Positions 42,339-51,162 of a stretch of 64,000 nt of DNA are shown here, piece by piece. Every line of letters starts with the position of its first letter. Within the stretch, counting starts at the first letter, position 1. The notes beneath the pieces are model-generated. The model was given only the letters and a program-made list of their open reading frames with translations. It made no database searches and was not told where the DNA came from. The translations under genes and the position numbers were made by a program. Source of the stretch: Halorubrum salsamenti (GTDB lineage Archaea > Halobacteriota > Halobacteria > Halobacteriales > Haloferacaceae); assembly GCF_007671685.1 (NCBI RefSeq), contig NZ_VCNL01000001.1, forward strand, positions 1 through 64,000. Reading direction: 5' to 3'.

Positions 42339-42977
42339 ATGAAAAGGCGGGAATTCGTGCGCACGGCCGGCGGTGCGACCGCCGTGGCCGCGGCCGGTGC
42401 CGGGGCAACCGGGACGGCCGCCGCACAGGAGGCGGAACCGGACTGGCCGAGCGGTGTCACCGGCGGAAACCTCGGGGAGTACCAGGACGCCCGCGGCGAG
42501 AGCGAGGTCACCGTCGAAGTCGGCGCGGGCGACAGCGGCCTCGCGTTCGCCCCGACCCAGTTGTGGGTCGACACCGGCACGACGATCACGTTCGAGTGGA
42601 CCGGGAACGGCGGCGACCACAACGTCGTGACGGTCGAGGGCGAGGCGTCCCTCGACAGCGGCGACCCCGTCGGCGAGGAAGGATACACCTACGAGTACGA
42701 AGTGACCGAGGAGGACGCGGGGATCACTCACTACCATTGCTCGCCCCACGACGCGGTCGGGATGCACGCCGGTATCGCCGTCGGTGAGGACGTCCCCACC
42801 GTCGAAACCGGCGGGAACACGGGGTGGCCGGAGAACATCGCCAAAGTCGGCGTCCCGCTGCACGCCCACTGGGTCGGCGTCGCGGCAATACTCGGTATCG
42901 CGCTGACCTTCGTGTTCACCTTCTACCTCCTGAAGTACGGCGAGTCGGCCCACACCGGCCATGGGGGGAGACAATGA
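42339..42977 (+). CDS. Halocyanin-type blue copper protein with C-terminal membrane anchor
   Basis: 212 residues. A twin-arginine signal (MKRREFVRTAGGATAVAA) is followed by a cupredoxin domain with the copper ligands His94, Cys134, His137 and Met142 (HYHCSPHDAVGM). A membrane segment (about 175-200) anchors it with the copper domain outside. Halocyanins carry electrons in haloarchaeal respiration. Its place directly before cytochrome b suggests it accepts electrons from, or is part of, the cytochrome b complex. The stop overlaps the next start (ATGA, 42974-42977). Confidence 0.92.
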   Translation: MKRREFVRTAGGATAVAAAGAGATGTAAAQEAEPDWPSGVTGGNLGEYQDARGESEVTVEVGAGDSGLAFAPTQLWVDTGTTITFEWTGNGGDHNVVTVEGEASLDSGDPVGEEGYTYEYEVTEEDAGITHYHCSPHDAVGMHAGIAVGEDVPTVETGGNTGWPENIAKVGVPLHAHWVGVAAILGIALTFVFTFYLLKYGESAHTGHGGRQ

Positions 42978-43363
42978 GCTCCGGGGGCTCCTCGTACGGC
43001 GACATCCACCGGTACGAGCCCGCTCGCGAGAGCACCGCCGCCGCGATCGCGATCGTGCTTCTCACGATCATCGAGGTCGTGTTCGTCTCTCTGTTCGTCT
43101 ACGGGCTCATGTCCGCGTGGGCCTCGACGGAATTCGGGAACATGTTCGCCGGCGCGTTGCTGGCGATGATATTCATCGACCTCGCCTTTATCCTCCTCCT
43201 GTACCGCAAGGAGTTCCTGCCCGACGTGATGATCGTAAAGAAGCGCCGCCGCAAGTGGGAGGACCTCTACGTCCGCGAGGAGGAGAAAGACGGCGTCGGG
43301 GTCGACACCGGGAACCTGGCCGAGACGCTCAAACGGGCCGTCTACCCGTACTACAAGAAGTAA
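42974..43363 (+). CDS. Two-span membrane protein, DUF7318-like, of the cytochrome b cluster
   Basis: 129 residues. Two transmembrane segments (AIAIVLLTIIEVVFVSLFVYGLMSA and MFAGALLAMIFIDLAFILLLY) precede a charged cytoplasmic domain of about 60 residues (KKRRRKWEDLYVREEEKDG). It has no Cys and so is not a Rieske protein. Its start overlaps the halocyanin stop and its stop lies 6 bases before cytochrome b. Such conserved coupling suggests it is a structural subunit of the complex. Confidence 0.7.
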   Translation: MSSGGSSYGDIHRYEPARESTAAAIAIVLLTIIEVVFVSLFVYGLMSAWASTEFGNMFAGALLAMIFIDLAFILLLYRKEFLPDVMIVKKRRRKWEDLYVREEEKDGVGVDTGNLAETLKRAVYPYYKK

Positions 43364-43369
43364 CTGACA

Positions 43370-44179
43370 ATGAGCCTCAAAAAACAAGACGAGATGGACC
43401 ACAACGCGTGGCTTAAAAATCAGGACCTGACGGTCATCGAGACCGCGTTCCTCACCACGCTCATCTGGCTCGACAAGCGGCTCCGCATCGTCGACTACCT
43501 CGAGCTACTGGAGACGATGTACTACCGCGCGAACCTCCAGATGCCGAAGAGCCACACGGAACAGTACGACCTCGACAACAAGTTCTGGTACTGGTACCCC
43601 CTGTACTCGCTCGGGTCGCTATCGATCGTCGCGTACCTCGTCGCCGCGGTCTCCGGCGCGCTGCTCGGGTTTTACTACTCCCCGTCGACCGCCGGCGCCG
43701 CCGCGCAGGGCGACCCGACGGCCGCGTACGACTCGCTCGTGATGATCATGACGGACGTGCAGTTCGGGTACATGCTCCGCTCCATCCACCGCTGGGCCGC
43801 CCAGTTCATGGTGGCGGCGGTGTTCCTCCACATGCTTCGCGTGTACTTCACCGGCTCCTACAAGGAGCCCCGCGAGGTCAACTGGATCCTCGGGATCGTC
43901 CTCATCGGACTGACGCTGCTGTTCGGCTTCTCCGGGTACGTGCTCCCGTGGAAACAGCTGTCCTACTGGGCCGCACAGATCGGCGTCGAGATGGCGCTCG
44001 CGACGCCCATCGTGGGCGAGTGGGCGGCACAGCTCCTGTTCGGCGGCTTCACGCTCGGACAGGCGACGCTCGTGAGAATGTACATCCTGCACGTCTTCGT
44101 GCTGCCGTTCGTGGTGACTGGCCTCATCGCCCTCCACGTCGGCATCGTCTGGGTGCAGGGAATCGCGGAGCCGCACTAA
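43370..44179 (+). CDS. Cytochrome b, N-terminal half (b6-like)
   Basis: 269 residues with four transmembrane helices after an amphipathic start. Haem ligands are seen in RSIHRWAAQFMVAAVFLHMLRVYFTGSYKEPRE and RMYILHVFVLPFVVTGLIALHVGI, four His in the spacing of cytochrome b. PREVNWILGIVLIGLTLLFGFSGYVLPW is the classic region between helices B and C. It carries quinol-oxidising electrons across the membrane. Cytochrome b is split here into this part and a subunit-IV-like part, as in b6f complexes. Confidence 0.95.
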   Translation: MSLKKQDEMDHNAWLKNQDLTVIETAFLTTLIWLDKRLRIVDYLELLETMYYRANLQMPKSHTEQYDLDNKFWYWYPLYSLGSLSIVAYLVAAVSGALLGFYYSPSTAGAAAQGDPTAAYDSLVMIMTDVQFGYMLRSIHRWAAQFMVAAVFLHMLRVYFTGSYKEPREVNWILGIVLIGLTLLFGFSGYVLPWKQLSYWAAQIGVEMALATPIVGEWAAQLLFGGFTLGQATLVRMYILHVFVLPFVVTGLIALHVGIVWVQGIAEPH

Positions 44180-44183
44180 TCCA

Positions 44184-44972
44184 ATGACCGACGACGACAC
44201 CCCCATGACGGACGGAGGTACCGACGACGAAGCGCGCACGGACGGCGGTCCGCCGGCCACCGTACCGCCGGACGACGAGACCCCCACTTGGTCGGATCGC
44301 AAAGAGCGCTCGCAGGGGCTCGCACAGCTCACCTACCAGTACTTCGAGCGTTCCCGCCGCGAGGACGAGGACCTCCGCGCCGAGTCGACGTACGTCGAGC
44401 GCGACGTGCTCGGCTTCCCGACGTGGCCCCACGAGACGCTCCGGAACCTCGCTATCACGAGCTTCTTCGTCGGGATCATGCTCCTCGTCGCGGCGCTGAT
44501 GCCGGCGCACTTCGGCGAGCCCGCGAACCCCGGCTCGACGCCGGCGATCATCCTCCCCGACTGGTACCTCTACTGGTCGTTCGGGCTGCTGAAGCTCAAT
44601 CCGCTCAACCCCGAGCTGGCCGTGCTCGACGGCAACATCGCGATAGGGAACGAGTTCCTCGGGATCATCGCCCACGGGATCATCTTCGGCGTTATCGGGC
44701 TCGTGCCGTTCCTCAACAAGGGGAGCGCACGCCGACCCGTCGAGCAGCCGTTCTGGGCCGCCGTCGGCGTGACGGGCGTCATCCTGGCGTTCACGCTCGC
44801 GGCGCTCGCGATCCAGAACTTCTTCCCGATCTCGCTCGACCTGCTCATCACGCTCACGTTCATCCTGCCCGTGCTCGGCGGGATCATCACCTACGCGGTG
44901 TTGAAGACCATGCGTGAAGGGTACATGTACGACCTGAATCGGCGGTACTACATGTTGCGCCCCCCGAAGTAA
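44184..44972 (+). CDS. Cytochrome b, C-terminal half (subunit IV-like)
   Basis: 262 residues. About 65 acidic N-terminal residues precede three or four transmembrane helices. The quinol-oxidation motif appears as PDWYLYW, the counterpart of PEWY in mitochondrial cytochrome b; the Glu-to-Asp change is of note. FLGIIAHGIIFGVIGLVPFL and GVTGVILAFTLAALAIQNFFP follow. It starts four bases after the N-terminal half and completes the split cytochrome b. Confidence 0.93.
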   Translation: MTDDDTPMTDGGTDDEARTDGGPPATVPPDDETPTWSDRKERSQGLAQLTYQYFERSRREDEDLRAESTYVERDVLGFPTWPHETLRNLAITSFFVGIMLLVAALMPAHFGEPANPGSTPAIILPDWYLYWSFGLLKLNPLNPELAVLDGNIAIGNEFLGIIAHGIIFGVIGLVPFLNKGSARRPVEQPFWAAVGVTGVILAFTLAALAIQNFFPISLDLLITLTFILPVLGGIITYAVLKTMREGYMYDLNRRYYMLRPPK

Positions 44973-45012
44973 CCGGCCGACGGACCATCGATTTTGCGGT
45001 CACCGTTCACCG

Positions 45013-45444
45013 ATGTCACCACCACCCGACCACGACGACACACAGGCGTTCGACGAGACCGGGGACCCGGTCGCGAAGGACGCCGAAGAGGACCCGCGAA
45101 ACGAACCGACCGGGCCGCGCGTCGGTCCCGACGGTCGGGAGATCGTCGTTCCGTTTCGGCTGTACAAGGCCGTCACCGTCTTCTCCACGCTCGCCGCCGT
45201 GATCGCGTACCTGATCGGCTTCACGCTGATCGACGCCGCGACGCTGCAGATCAGCTTCGTCCGGACGACGATCGTCTACCTGCTCAACAACGCCGGGCTC
45301 TACCCGTCCGACGACCTCCTGGTCGCGGTCCTCGCGATCACCGGGATCGGGTTCCTCGTCGCGGGAACGGCGGTGTACGTTCTCGGCACGCGGTTCCGCG
45401 GGCAAGGGATGGGAAAGCCTCAAGGCGATTCCAGCGAAACCTGA
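45013..45444 (+). CDS. Two-span membrane protein, DUF7315-like
   Basis: 143 residues. An acidic N-terminus of about 45 residues precedes two hydrophobic segments (AVTVFSTLAAVIAYLIGFTLID and LLVAVLAITGIGFLVAGTAVYVLG). It follows the split cytochrome b genes on the same strand in a likely operon. I recall this family as DUF7315. It is probably an accessory subunit, by context only. Confidence 0.65.
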   Translation: MSPPPDHDDTQAFDETGDPVAKDAEEDPRNEPTGPRVGPDGREIVVPFRLYKAVTVFSTLAAVIAYLIGFTLIDAATLQISFVRTTIVYLLNNAGLYPSDDLLVAVLAITGIGFLVAGTAVYVLGTRFRGQGMGKPQGDSSET

Positions 45445-45448
45445 GATA

Positions 45449-45727
45449 ATGGCAGACGAGTTCATGAAGGGGTTCACCCTGTTCACGCTCGGCGGTCTCG
45501 GATGGCTCACCTTCGGCGGCTGGTATCGGACGCCCTCGTACTACGACGTCGTCCAACTCGTTAATCCGGCCGAAGGGGTCAACACGGCCTACGGCGAGAT
45601 CGGGTTGGTCGTCGGCGACGCGTCGTTCTGGCTGATGATCCTCGGCGCGCTCACGTTCTGGGTGTTCATCCCGCTGAGCCGCCAACTCCGCGACATGATC
45701 GGCGGCGACGCCGACGCCGCGAACTGA
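45449..45727 (+). CDS. Two-span membrane protein, DUF7314-like
   Basis: 92 residues, last gene of the cytochrome b operon, starting four bases after the preceding stop. Hydrophobic segments are FTLFTLGGLGWLTFGGW and FWLMILGALTFWVFIPLS, with a conserved aromatic stretch (WYRTPSYYDVVQ) between. No cofactor site is visible. A T5 run lies about 20 bases after the stop. Confidence 0.65.
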   Translation: MADEFMKGFTLFTLGGLGWLTFGGWYRTPSYYDVVQLVNPAEGVNTAYGEIGLVVGDASFWLMILGALTFWVFIPLSRQLRDMIGGDADAAN

Positions 45728-45747
45728 CCGCGACCGTTTCTCCTCGG

Positions 45748-45774
45748 TTTTTCACCCTCTGCCCCCCGTTTTCC
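45748..45774 (+). terminator. T-rich terminator candidate after the cytochrome b operon
   Basis: TTTTT at 45748-45752 and TTTT near 45769-45772, about 20-45 bases after the last stop. Archaeal termination commonly uses such T tracts without a hairpin. The remaining bases up to 46000 hold no supported gene. Confidence 0.35.
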
Positions 45775-46030
45775 GTCATGGTGTCGACTCCACGGTTCGA
45801 TCCGTTCGGCCTTCTGTCGACTTCGCCGTGCGTTTGACTCCAGCCCGGAGGTCTCGGTGCCGGATCGAGGAGGCGTTCGGAACTGCGCAGTTTGCACGAG
45901 CCGGCCCTGTCGTTCCTCGCCCACCAGTCAGATTCTCGTCCGAAACGGCCGCTCCCTGACCGATTGCGGGAGTGGGTGAATCACTGTGATAGCGTGGTTA
46001 TTTATAAGTCGAGTTTTGGTGTTTTGTCGG

Positions 46031-46323
46031 CTATTTATAGGTGATTGACGGCCCTGCGGTGATGCTCTCCAAAGCCCCAGCCGTGAGGCGGGCACATGCT
46101 CGCTGCGCTCCTCACTCAGTCGCTATCGCTCCTTCGTTGCGGTGCTTACGTCTCCTGCGCCCGCCTCACGGCTGCCCCTTTGAACCCCACCCAACCGCAC
46201 AGCCTCACACCTCCCCAGCCTCGCCGCGGCCGCCAAGGCGGCCGCGGGCTCCCTCGCACGCGCTCCTCGCGGCCGCCGAGGGCGGCCACTCGGAGGCGCG
46301 CGCCACCGCACCGCATTTATAAG
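46031..46323 (-). ncRNA. Dispersed structured element, copy F (complete, minus strand)
   Basis: Read on the minus strand: TATA-like CTTATAAA (46316-46323), GCGGTGGCGCGCGCCTCCGAG, stem 1 with inner GC hairpin, second hairpin GCGGCCGCC/GGCGGCCGC, block GAGGCTGGGGAGGTGTGAGG, TTCAAAGGGGCAGCC, and a 17-bp stem (46156-46172 with 46080-46096, one G-T wobble). The same GGG/GGG internal loop, a CAAAG/CTTTG clamp and GGCTGGGGCTTTGGAG follow, then CTATAAATAG at 46031-46040. The stem differs from copy B at several positions but remains paired. It lies between convergent genes. Bases 46324-46475 are otherwise empty apart from a TTTAAA box near 46350. Confidence 0.6.
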
Positions 46324-46475
46324 TAGATGCTGCTGGCGCTCACGATAGTTTAAATACTGTATCGTTGTCGTGGTTCTGAAACACCCACTCCCGTTATCGC
46401 TCGCCGTTACCGGTGCTTCAGCACTCTCGATCGACCTCGGTCGAAGATGAGCCCGACTCGCCGGATCGCGCTCGT

Positions 46476-46919
46476 CTACGCGACGACGAACTGGTTCCAG
46501 ATCCCCGAGACGAGGAAGAACAGCGAGTAGTAGGCGACGAACACCATCAGGAGCAGCGAGGCGGCGATCGAGCTCTTCGGGGCCTCGATCGGCATGTCGT
46601 TGCGGGCCTCGACGTTGCGCGCCTCGAGCTCGAACAGGTCGGCGATCAACATCGTGACCGCGATAACCCCGAGGATCGTCCCGCTGACGGGCGCTTCGAG
46701 CACGAACAGGAACGTCAGGAGCATCAGCCCGATGTTCGTGAACGCGTGGGGAGTGTACGGATCGACGCTGTCGTTGTCGCTCCCCTGTTCGACGTGGTGC
46801 CGGTGCGCGATGTGCCGGGTCGCGAGGTTCGCGACCGCCATCACGAGTATCGCGTACGGCAGCATCGGTCCGACTTCGGACAGCCAGCCGAGCGGAACGA
46901 GGAACTGCAGTGGGTCCAT
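46476..46919 (-). CDS. Membrane protein near the cytochrome b cluster, DUF7313-like
   Basis: 147 residues with about four hydrophobic segments and a His-rich cytoplasmic loop (NLATRHIAHRHHVEQGSDNDSVDPYTPHAFTNIG). I recall this family as DUF7313; it occurs in many haloarchaea. The ATG at 46919 is preferred over one 18 bases upstream because the family begins near MDPLQFLVPLGW. Its function is unknown; the His cluster could bind metal. Confidence 0.62.
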   Translation of the reverse strand: MDPLQFLVPLGWLSEVGPMLPYAILVMAVANLATRHIAHRHHVEQGSDNDSVDPYTPHAFTNIGLMLLTFLFVLEAPVSGTILGVIAVTMLIADLFELEARNVEARNDMPIEAPKSSIAASLLLMVFVAYYSLFFLVSGIWNQFVVA

Positions 46920-46933
46920 ACCCACACATCCGG

Positions 46934-47758
46934 TCACGAGTTATTAGAGTGTTTCCGATCAGCGCGCTCGCGACGCCCCCTCGGCACCGCGAACGCGACC
47001 CGATCGACCGCCTCGATCTCGATCGGTCGGTGCGGCTCGACCGCGCTCCGTCGCTCCCCGTCGACCACGAGCGCGATCGGCTCGCCCTCCCGTTCGACGG
47101 TGAGCCGAACCCGATCCGCCGCGACCCACGCGTCCGTGCGGGTGCTGAACGGGGCGATCGGCGCGACCGAGAGCCCGCCGTCGGGTTCCACGAGGGGACC
47201 CCCGGCGGCGTTCGCGTACCCGTCGCTCCCCAGCGGCGTCGCGACGACGACGCCGTCGGCGCGGACCGACTCGTCTCGACCGCGGGAGAACTCGACCGCG
47301 AACTCCGAGATCCGGGCCGGTTCGTCGGTGACGAGGGCCACGTCGAACGCGGCCCTGACCGACGTGACTCCCCCGCCGTCGACGGCGAGGACCGGATGCG
47401 TGACGCGCCTGACGGAGTCGTTCGCCTCGGTGCCGTCGAGGAGCCGACGGAGGGCGTCCGCCGCGTCGTCACGGTCGAACGCGAGCCGGCGATCGGCGAC
47501 CGGGATCACCGTCCCGTCCGGCGCCGCGACGACCGCGTCCCGGATCGCCGCCTCCCCGACCGCCACGAGGAGAGTCGCGTCGCCGTCACCGACCGCCTTC
47601 GCCTCGGCGACCGCTCCCGTCTCTGCGTTCGCTCCAGACTCGGCGCTCTGGCGCTCGGGACTCGCGAGCCGTCCCCCGGCGTCTCGGACCGCGTCTCGGA
47701 GTTCCGACGCAACCTCGTCGTCGCCGACGACGGCGACGCGGCGTTCCGACGCTTCCAT
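46934..47758 (-). CDS. NAD kinase-like protein lacking the GGDG motif
   Basis: 274 residues. The second half is clearly NAD-kinase-like: ADGVVVATPLGSDGYANAAGGPLVEPDGGLSVAPIAPFSTRTD corresponds to the dinucleotide-binding core. The catalytic GGDGT motif of the first domain is replaced by LLVAVGEAAIRDAV, and the NE/D motif is not obvious. It is therefore probably inactive as a kinase or has a changed role; that is an inference. Haloarchaea usually have a second, canonical NAD kinase elsewhere. Confidence 0.75.
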   Translation of the reverse strand: MEASERRVAVVGDDEVASELRDAVRDAGGRLASPERQSAESGANAETGAVAEAKAVGDGDATLLVAVGEAAIRDAVVAAPDGTVIPVADRRLAFDRDDAADALRRLLDGTEANDSVRRVTHPVLAVDGGGVTSVRAAFDVALVTDEPARISEFAVEFSRGRDESVRADGVVVATPLGSDGYANAAGGPLVEPDGGLSVAPIAPFSTRTDAWVAADRVRLTVEREGEPIALVVDGERRSAVEPHRPIEIEAVDRVAFAVPRGRRERADRKHSNNS

Positions 47759-47812
47759 GTCCGGAGATGCGACCGGCGGGAGTGAAAACCCCCCGGTTCG
47801 CGGCGCGCGCGG

Positions 47813-49129
47813 CTAGAACGGCCAGTCGCCGGTGATCTTCATCCCGGTCGCCTTTCCCTCCCGTTCGAGTGCGCTCGCGATCTCGTCGGTCGGCTTCCGC
47901 GCGGTCGACACGCCGTCGCCGGCGAGGTCGACGACGAGTTCCGTCAGGAGGATCGCCTGCTCGCGGAGGTTCCGCGACTCCAGCTTGTCGAGCGTGTCCG
48001 CGCCGGTGTGGCCCCAGCCGCGGCCGCGCCCCTCCGTCTCCCCGGAGACCATGTAGCCGGGGATCCCGCGCTCGACGAACGGCCAGTGGTCGCTGTGGGG
48101 GACCAGCTCTCCGCCGAGCGCGATCGGGTGGTCGAACCGGTCGCTCACGCGCTCGCCGGCCGCCTCCAGCGCGTCGAACCCGTGGTGATCGAGCTTCAGC
48201 GTGCGGCCGAACACGTTGCTGTCGACGTTGACGACGGCCTTGACGCGGTCGGGGTCGACGCCCGCGGCGAACCGGGAGGAGCCGACGAGCCCGACCTCCT
48301 CGGCGCCGAAGCCGACGAACCGCACTCTGGTGTCGAGTTCGTCCTCCCGGGCCGCGAGGGCGGTGGCGACCTCGACGAGCGTCGCCGTGCCGGCGCCGTT
48401 GTCCATCGCGCCCTCCGCGAGGTCGTGGGCGTCGACGTGGCAGGAGACGACGAGGAACTCGTCGGTGTCGGGGCCGAGGTCGGCGACCGCGTTCCCGCTC
48501 GTCGCCTCGGCGGTCTCGCAGTCGACGGCGACGGTGAGGTCCTCGCCCTCGCGTCGGCGCGCGAGGCGCGCGCCGGTCTCCTTCGAGACGCCGACGGCCG
48601 GGATCTCGCCGATCGGCGCGTCCGCGGTGCCGACGCTCCCGGTCGGGGGCAGCGTCCCCTCGACGTGGTTCGCGAAGACGAACGCCGCGGCGCCGGCGTC
48701 GACGGCGTGGTAGTACTTCTCGCGGCGGTGGACGAACCGGTCGACGGAGTCTGGGGTGTCCGACGAGACCATTACGACCGTCCCCGTCAGGTCCTCCTCG
48801 AAGTCCTCGGGGACGCCGTACCCCAGATCGACGAACTCGCCGGTCGCCTCGCCGCTCGGGCTCCGCGGGAGCGCGACGCAGGCGTTTTGGCCGCTCGCGA
48901 GGATCTCGTCGCCGCGTCGGACCTCGCTGTCGCCGCGCTCCCAGCCCTGAATCTCGAACTCCTCGATCCGCGCGTTTCGCGCGCCGGCGTCGGTCAGCGC
49001 GTCGCGTGTCAGTTCGAGCCCGGCGCGCTCGCCGTCGGAGCCGGCCATGCGGTGGCCGACGCCGACGAGTGATTCGAGGTGGTCCCAGCCGGCGTCGCTC
49101 GTGAAGGCGTCGCCGATCCAGTCGGTCAT
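47813..49129 (-). CDS. M28-family zinc aminopeptidase
   Basis: 438 residues. Metal ligands appear in VVSCHVDAHDLAEGAMDNGAG (His, Asp), FGAEEVGLVGS (the catalytic and ligand Glu pair), VNVDSN (Asp) and GWGHTGADTLDK (His). A PA domain is inserted at about 90-190 (SSDTPDSVDRFVHRREKYYHAVDAGAAAFVFANH). No signal peptide is seen, so it is likely cytoplasmic and probably removes N-terminal amino acids. Confidence 0.9.
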   Translation of the reverse strand: MTDWIGDAFTSDAGWDHLESLVGVGHRMAGSDGERAGLELTRDALTDAGARNARIEEFEIQGWERGDSEVRRGDEILASGQNACVALPRSPSGEATGEFVDLGYGVPEDFEEDLTGTVVMVSSDTPDSVDRFVHRREKYYHAVDAGAAAFVFANHVEGTLPPTGSVGTADAPIGEIPAVGVSKETGARLARRREGEDLTVAVDCETAEATSGNAVADLGPDTDEFLVVSCHVDAHDLAEGAMDNGAGTATLVEVATALAAREDELDTRVRFVGFGAEEVGLVGSSRFAAGVDPDRVKAVVNVDSNVFGRTLKLDHHGFDALEAAGERVSDRFDHPIALGGELVPHSDHWPFVERGIPGYMVSGETEGRGRGWGHTGADTLDKLESRNLREQAILLTELVVDLAGDGVSTARKPTDEIASALEREGKATGMKITGDWPF

Positions 49130-49265
49130 GCGTGTGGGTGATCGTGGCGCGGCTCAAGCGTTTCGATGGCGGCTGACGGGGGCGGATTCGGTGGGGCGAC
49201 GGGGTGGGGCACCGGTCGGGATTGGGGTGGGGAACCGGTCTGGATCCGCGGTGAGAGGGACGCGT

Positions 49266-49928
49266 CTAAGCGACGGGAATCGTCGGAATGAGCGCCGTCG
49301 CGGCCTCGGCGGCCGCGAACGTCGAGTCGTACGCGTGGTTCAACATGAGGTAGGTGACGACGCCGAGCACGAGCGAGAGGAGCCACGCGCTCGCGGCGAT
49401 CCGGCCGACCCGGCGGTGCGGGGTCTCGTTCCGGAGCTCCGCCTCCGAGTGCGTGAGCCCGAGGACGACGGCGTAGAGGACGACGGGCACGGCGACGACG
49501 GAGAGAATGATGTGGATCGCGAGCATGATCAGGTACGCGTAGTAGACCCAGTCCCACAGGGGAACCCACGCGTACGCCGAATCGAGGACGAACTCCCGCG
49601 TTCCGCCGCCGGCGACCTTCGGGAGGTAGAGCCCGAGGAACACGAGGATGAGGCCGAAAGAGGTCGTCATCGCCGCGGCGTGCTTCTTCACCTCGCCGTT
49701 GCGGATCCAGTACCACCCGAGCGAGAGCGTGGCGATCGTGACGGTGTTGACGGCGGCGATGGCGTGTGCGAAGAGATCGACGGTGCTCCGCGTCAGATCG
49801 GGGAACAGCGCCTGAAACTGCGGGACGAGGAACACGCCGCCGACCGCGCCGTAGCCGACGACGGTGAGGAGCACGGTGACTGCGCCGGCCCGGTCCTTGG
49901 CCCGGTCGCGAACGCTAACGGTGGACAT
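49266..49928 (-). CDS. DUF420 membrane protein
   Basis: 220 residues with about six hydrophobic segments. Conserved His residues stand in LFAHAIAAVNTVTIATLSLGWYWI, KKHAAAMTTSFGLILVFLGLYL, and AIHIILSVVAVPVVLYAVVLGLTHS. The DUF420 family is related to haem-copper oxidase assembly proteins and YozB of Bacillus. The His positions fit haem or metal binding, but no activity is established. The ATG at 49928 is clear. Confidence 0.85.
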   Translation of the reverse strand: MSTVSVRDRAKDRAGAVTVLLTVVGYGAVGGVFLVPQFQALFPDLTRSTVDLFAHAIAAVNTVTIATLSLGWYWIRNGEVKKHAAAMTTSFGLILVFLGLYLPKVAGGGTREFVLDSAYAWVPLWDWVYYAYLIMLAIHIILSVVAVPVVLYAVVLGLTHSEAELRNETPHRRVGRIAASAWLLSLVLGVVTYLMLNHAYDSTFAAAEAATALIPTIPVA

Positions 49929-50018
49929 ATCGGGAGGTGGGCACGGAGCGATAAGTCGGCTTCGGGTACTCCCGACGGCCGGGACGATCCTCCGGACGGC
50001 CGGGGCGATCCCCCCGGT

Positions 50019-51071
50019 CTACCGATCGATGACGCCCGTCGCGGTCGCGACCTCGACCGCGGCCGCCTCGTTGATCCCGCCCTGCAGGATCGTGTACCGG
50101 TCGCGGATCTCGTGGGCGCTGGTGAGGGCGGCGATCAGCTCGGCGTCGTCGAGCCCGAGTTCGGCGGCGGTCGTCGGAGCGTCGAGCTCGGCGAGCGCGT
50201 CGCGGATCGCGGTCCACTCCCCGTTTTCGCCGCTGTGGAGGTACTCGGTCATGATCGAGGCGACGCCGACCTGGTGGCCGTGGAGCGCCCGCCCCGGCGC
50301 GGTCCGGTCGAGCTGGTGGGAGATGAGGTGCTCCGCGCCGGATGCGGGCCGCGAGGAGCCCGCGATCGACATCGCGACGCCGGAGGAGACGAGCGCCTTC
50401 ACGACGACCCACGCCGACTCCTCTAACCCGGGCCGGATCATGTCGGCGTTCTCGACGAGCAGCTCCGCGGTCATCTCCGAGAGCGCGCCCGCGTACTCGC
50501 TGTACTCGACGTTGCGAAGCCGGCGCGCGAGCCGCCAGTCCTTCACCGCGGTGTAGTTCGAGATGATGTCCGCACAGCCCGCGGTGGTGAGCCGCCACGG
50601 GGCCTCCGCGATCAGCGTCGTGTCCGCGACGACCGCGAGCGGCGGGTCGGCCGCGACCGAGTGGCGCGTGTCGCCCTCGGGGATCGAGGAGCGCCCCGAG
50701 ACGATCCCGTCGTGGGACGCGACCGTGGGGACGGAGACGAAGCCGACGCCGAGGTGGTCGGCGGCCATCTTCGCGATGTCGATCGGCTTCCCGCCGCCGA
50801 GGGCGATCAGGTAGCCGGGGTCGACCGCCTCCGCGGTCTCGGTGAGTTCCTCGACCGCCTCGAAGGAGGCCTCCTCGACGACGGCGGTCGCGGGGTCGTC
50901 GAACTGCGCGCGTACCCGGTCGCCGGCGATGTCGTTCGGCGTCGGGCTCGTCACGATCAGCGGCCGCCCCGTGAGGTACAGCTCGCCGACCGCTTCCCCG
51001 AGGTCGTCGAGGACGCCGTGGCCCACGAGCACGTTGCGCGGGAGCTTGATCCACGTGGTCTTCTCGAACAT
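50019..51071 (-). CDS. egsA: sn-Glycerol-1-phosphate dehydrogenase
   Basis: 350 residues. This NAD(P)H enzyme reduces dihydroxyacetone phosphate to sn-glycerol-1-phosphate, setting the archaeal lipid backbone. Motifs: YLIALGGGKPIDIAKMAA, SVPTVASHDGIVSGRSSI, AGCADIISNYTAVKDWRLA, GAEHLISHQLD, and ALHGHQVGVASIM; the Asp and His residues bind zinc. The ATG at 51071 (MFEKTTWIKLPRNVLVG) is the family start; the open frame 66 bases further upstream is noncoding. An essential single-copy gene in archaea. Confidence 0.95.
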   Translation of the reverse strand: MFEKTTWIKLPRNVLVGHGVLDDLGEAVGELYLTGRPLIVTSPTPNDIAGDRVRAQFDDPATAVVEEASFEAVEELTETAEAVDPGYLIALGGGKPIDIAKMAADHLGVGFVSVPTVASHDGIVSGRSSIPEGDTRHSVAADPPLAVVADTTLIAEAPWRLTTAGCADIISNYTAVKDWRLARRLRNVEYSEYAGALSEMTAELLVENADMIRPGLEESAWVVVKALVSSGVAMSIAGSSRPASGAEHLISHQLDRTAPGRALHGHQVGVASIMTEYLHSGENGEWTAIRDALAELDAPTTAAELGLDDAELIAALTSAHEIRDRYTILQGGINEAAAVEVATATGVIDR

Positions 51072-51162
51072 ATCGGGCGGTCGAGCCGGCGGGTGAAAGC
51101 CGTTGTCCATGCGGATCGTCGGCGCCGGTCCGGCCATTCGAGCGGTTTCGGCCCTCGGGGGC

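Noticed and set aside
46041-46326. Frames of 76-93 residues in element F
   Set aside because: The similar peptides (RPPHGCPFE, LTPPQPRR) in E, F and G come from the shared DNA repeat, not from a conserved protein; the frames are not kept the same way in all copies.
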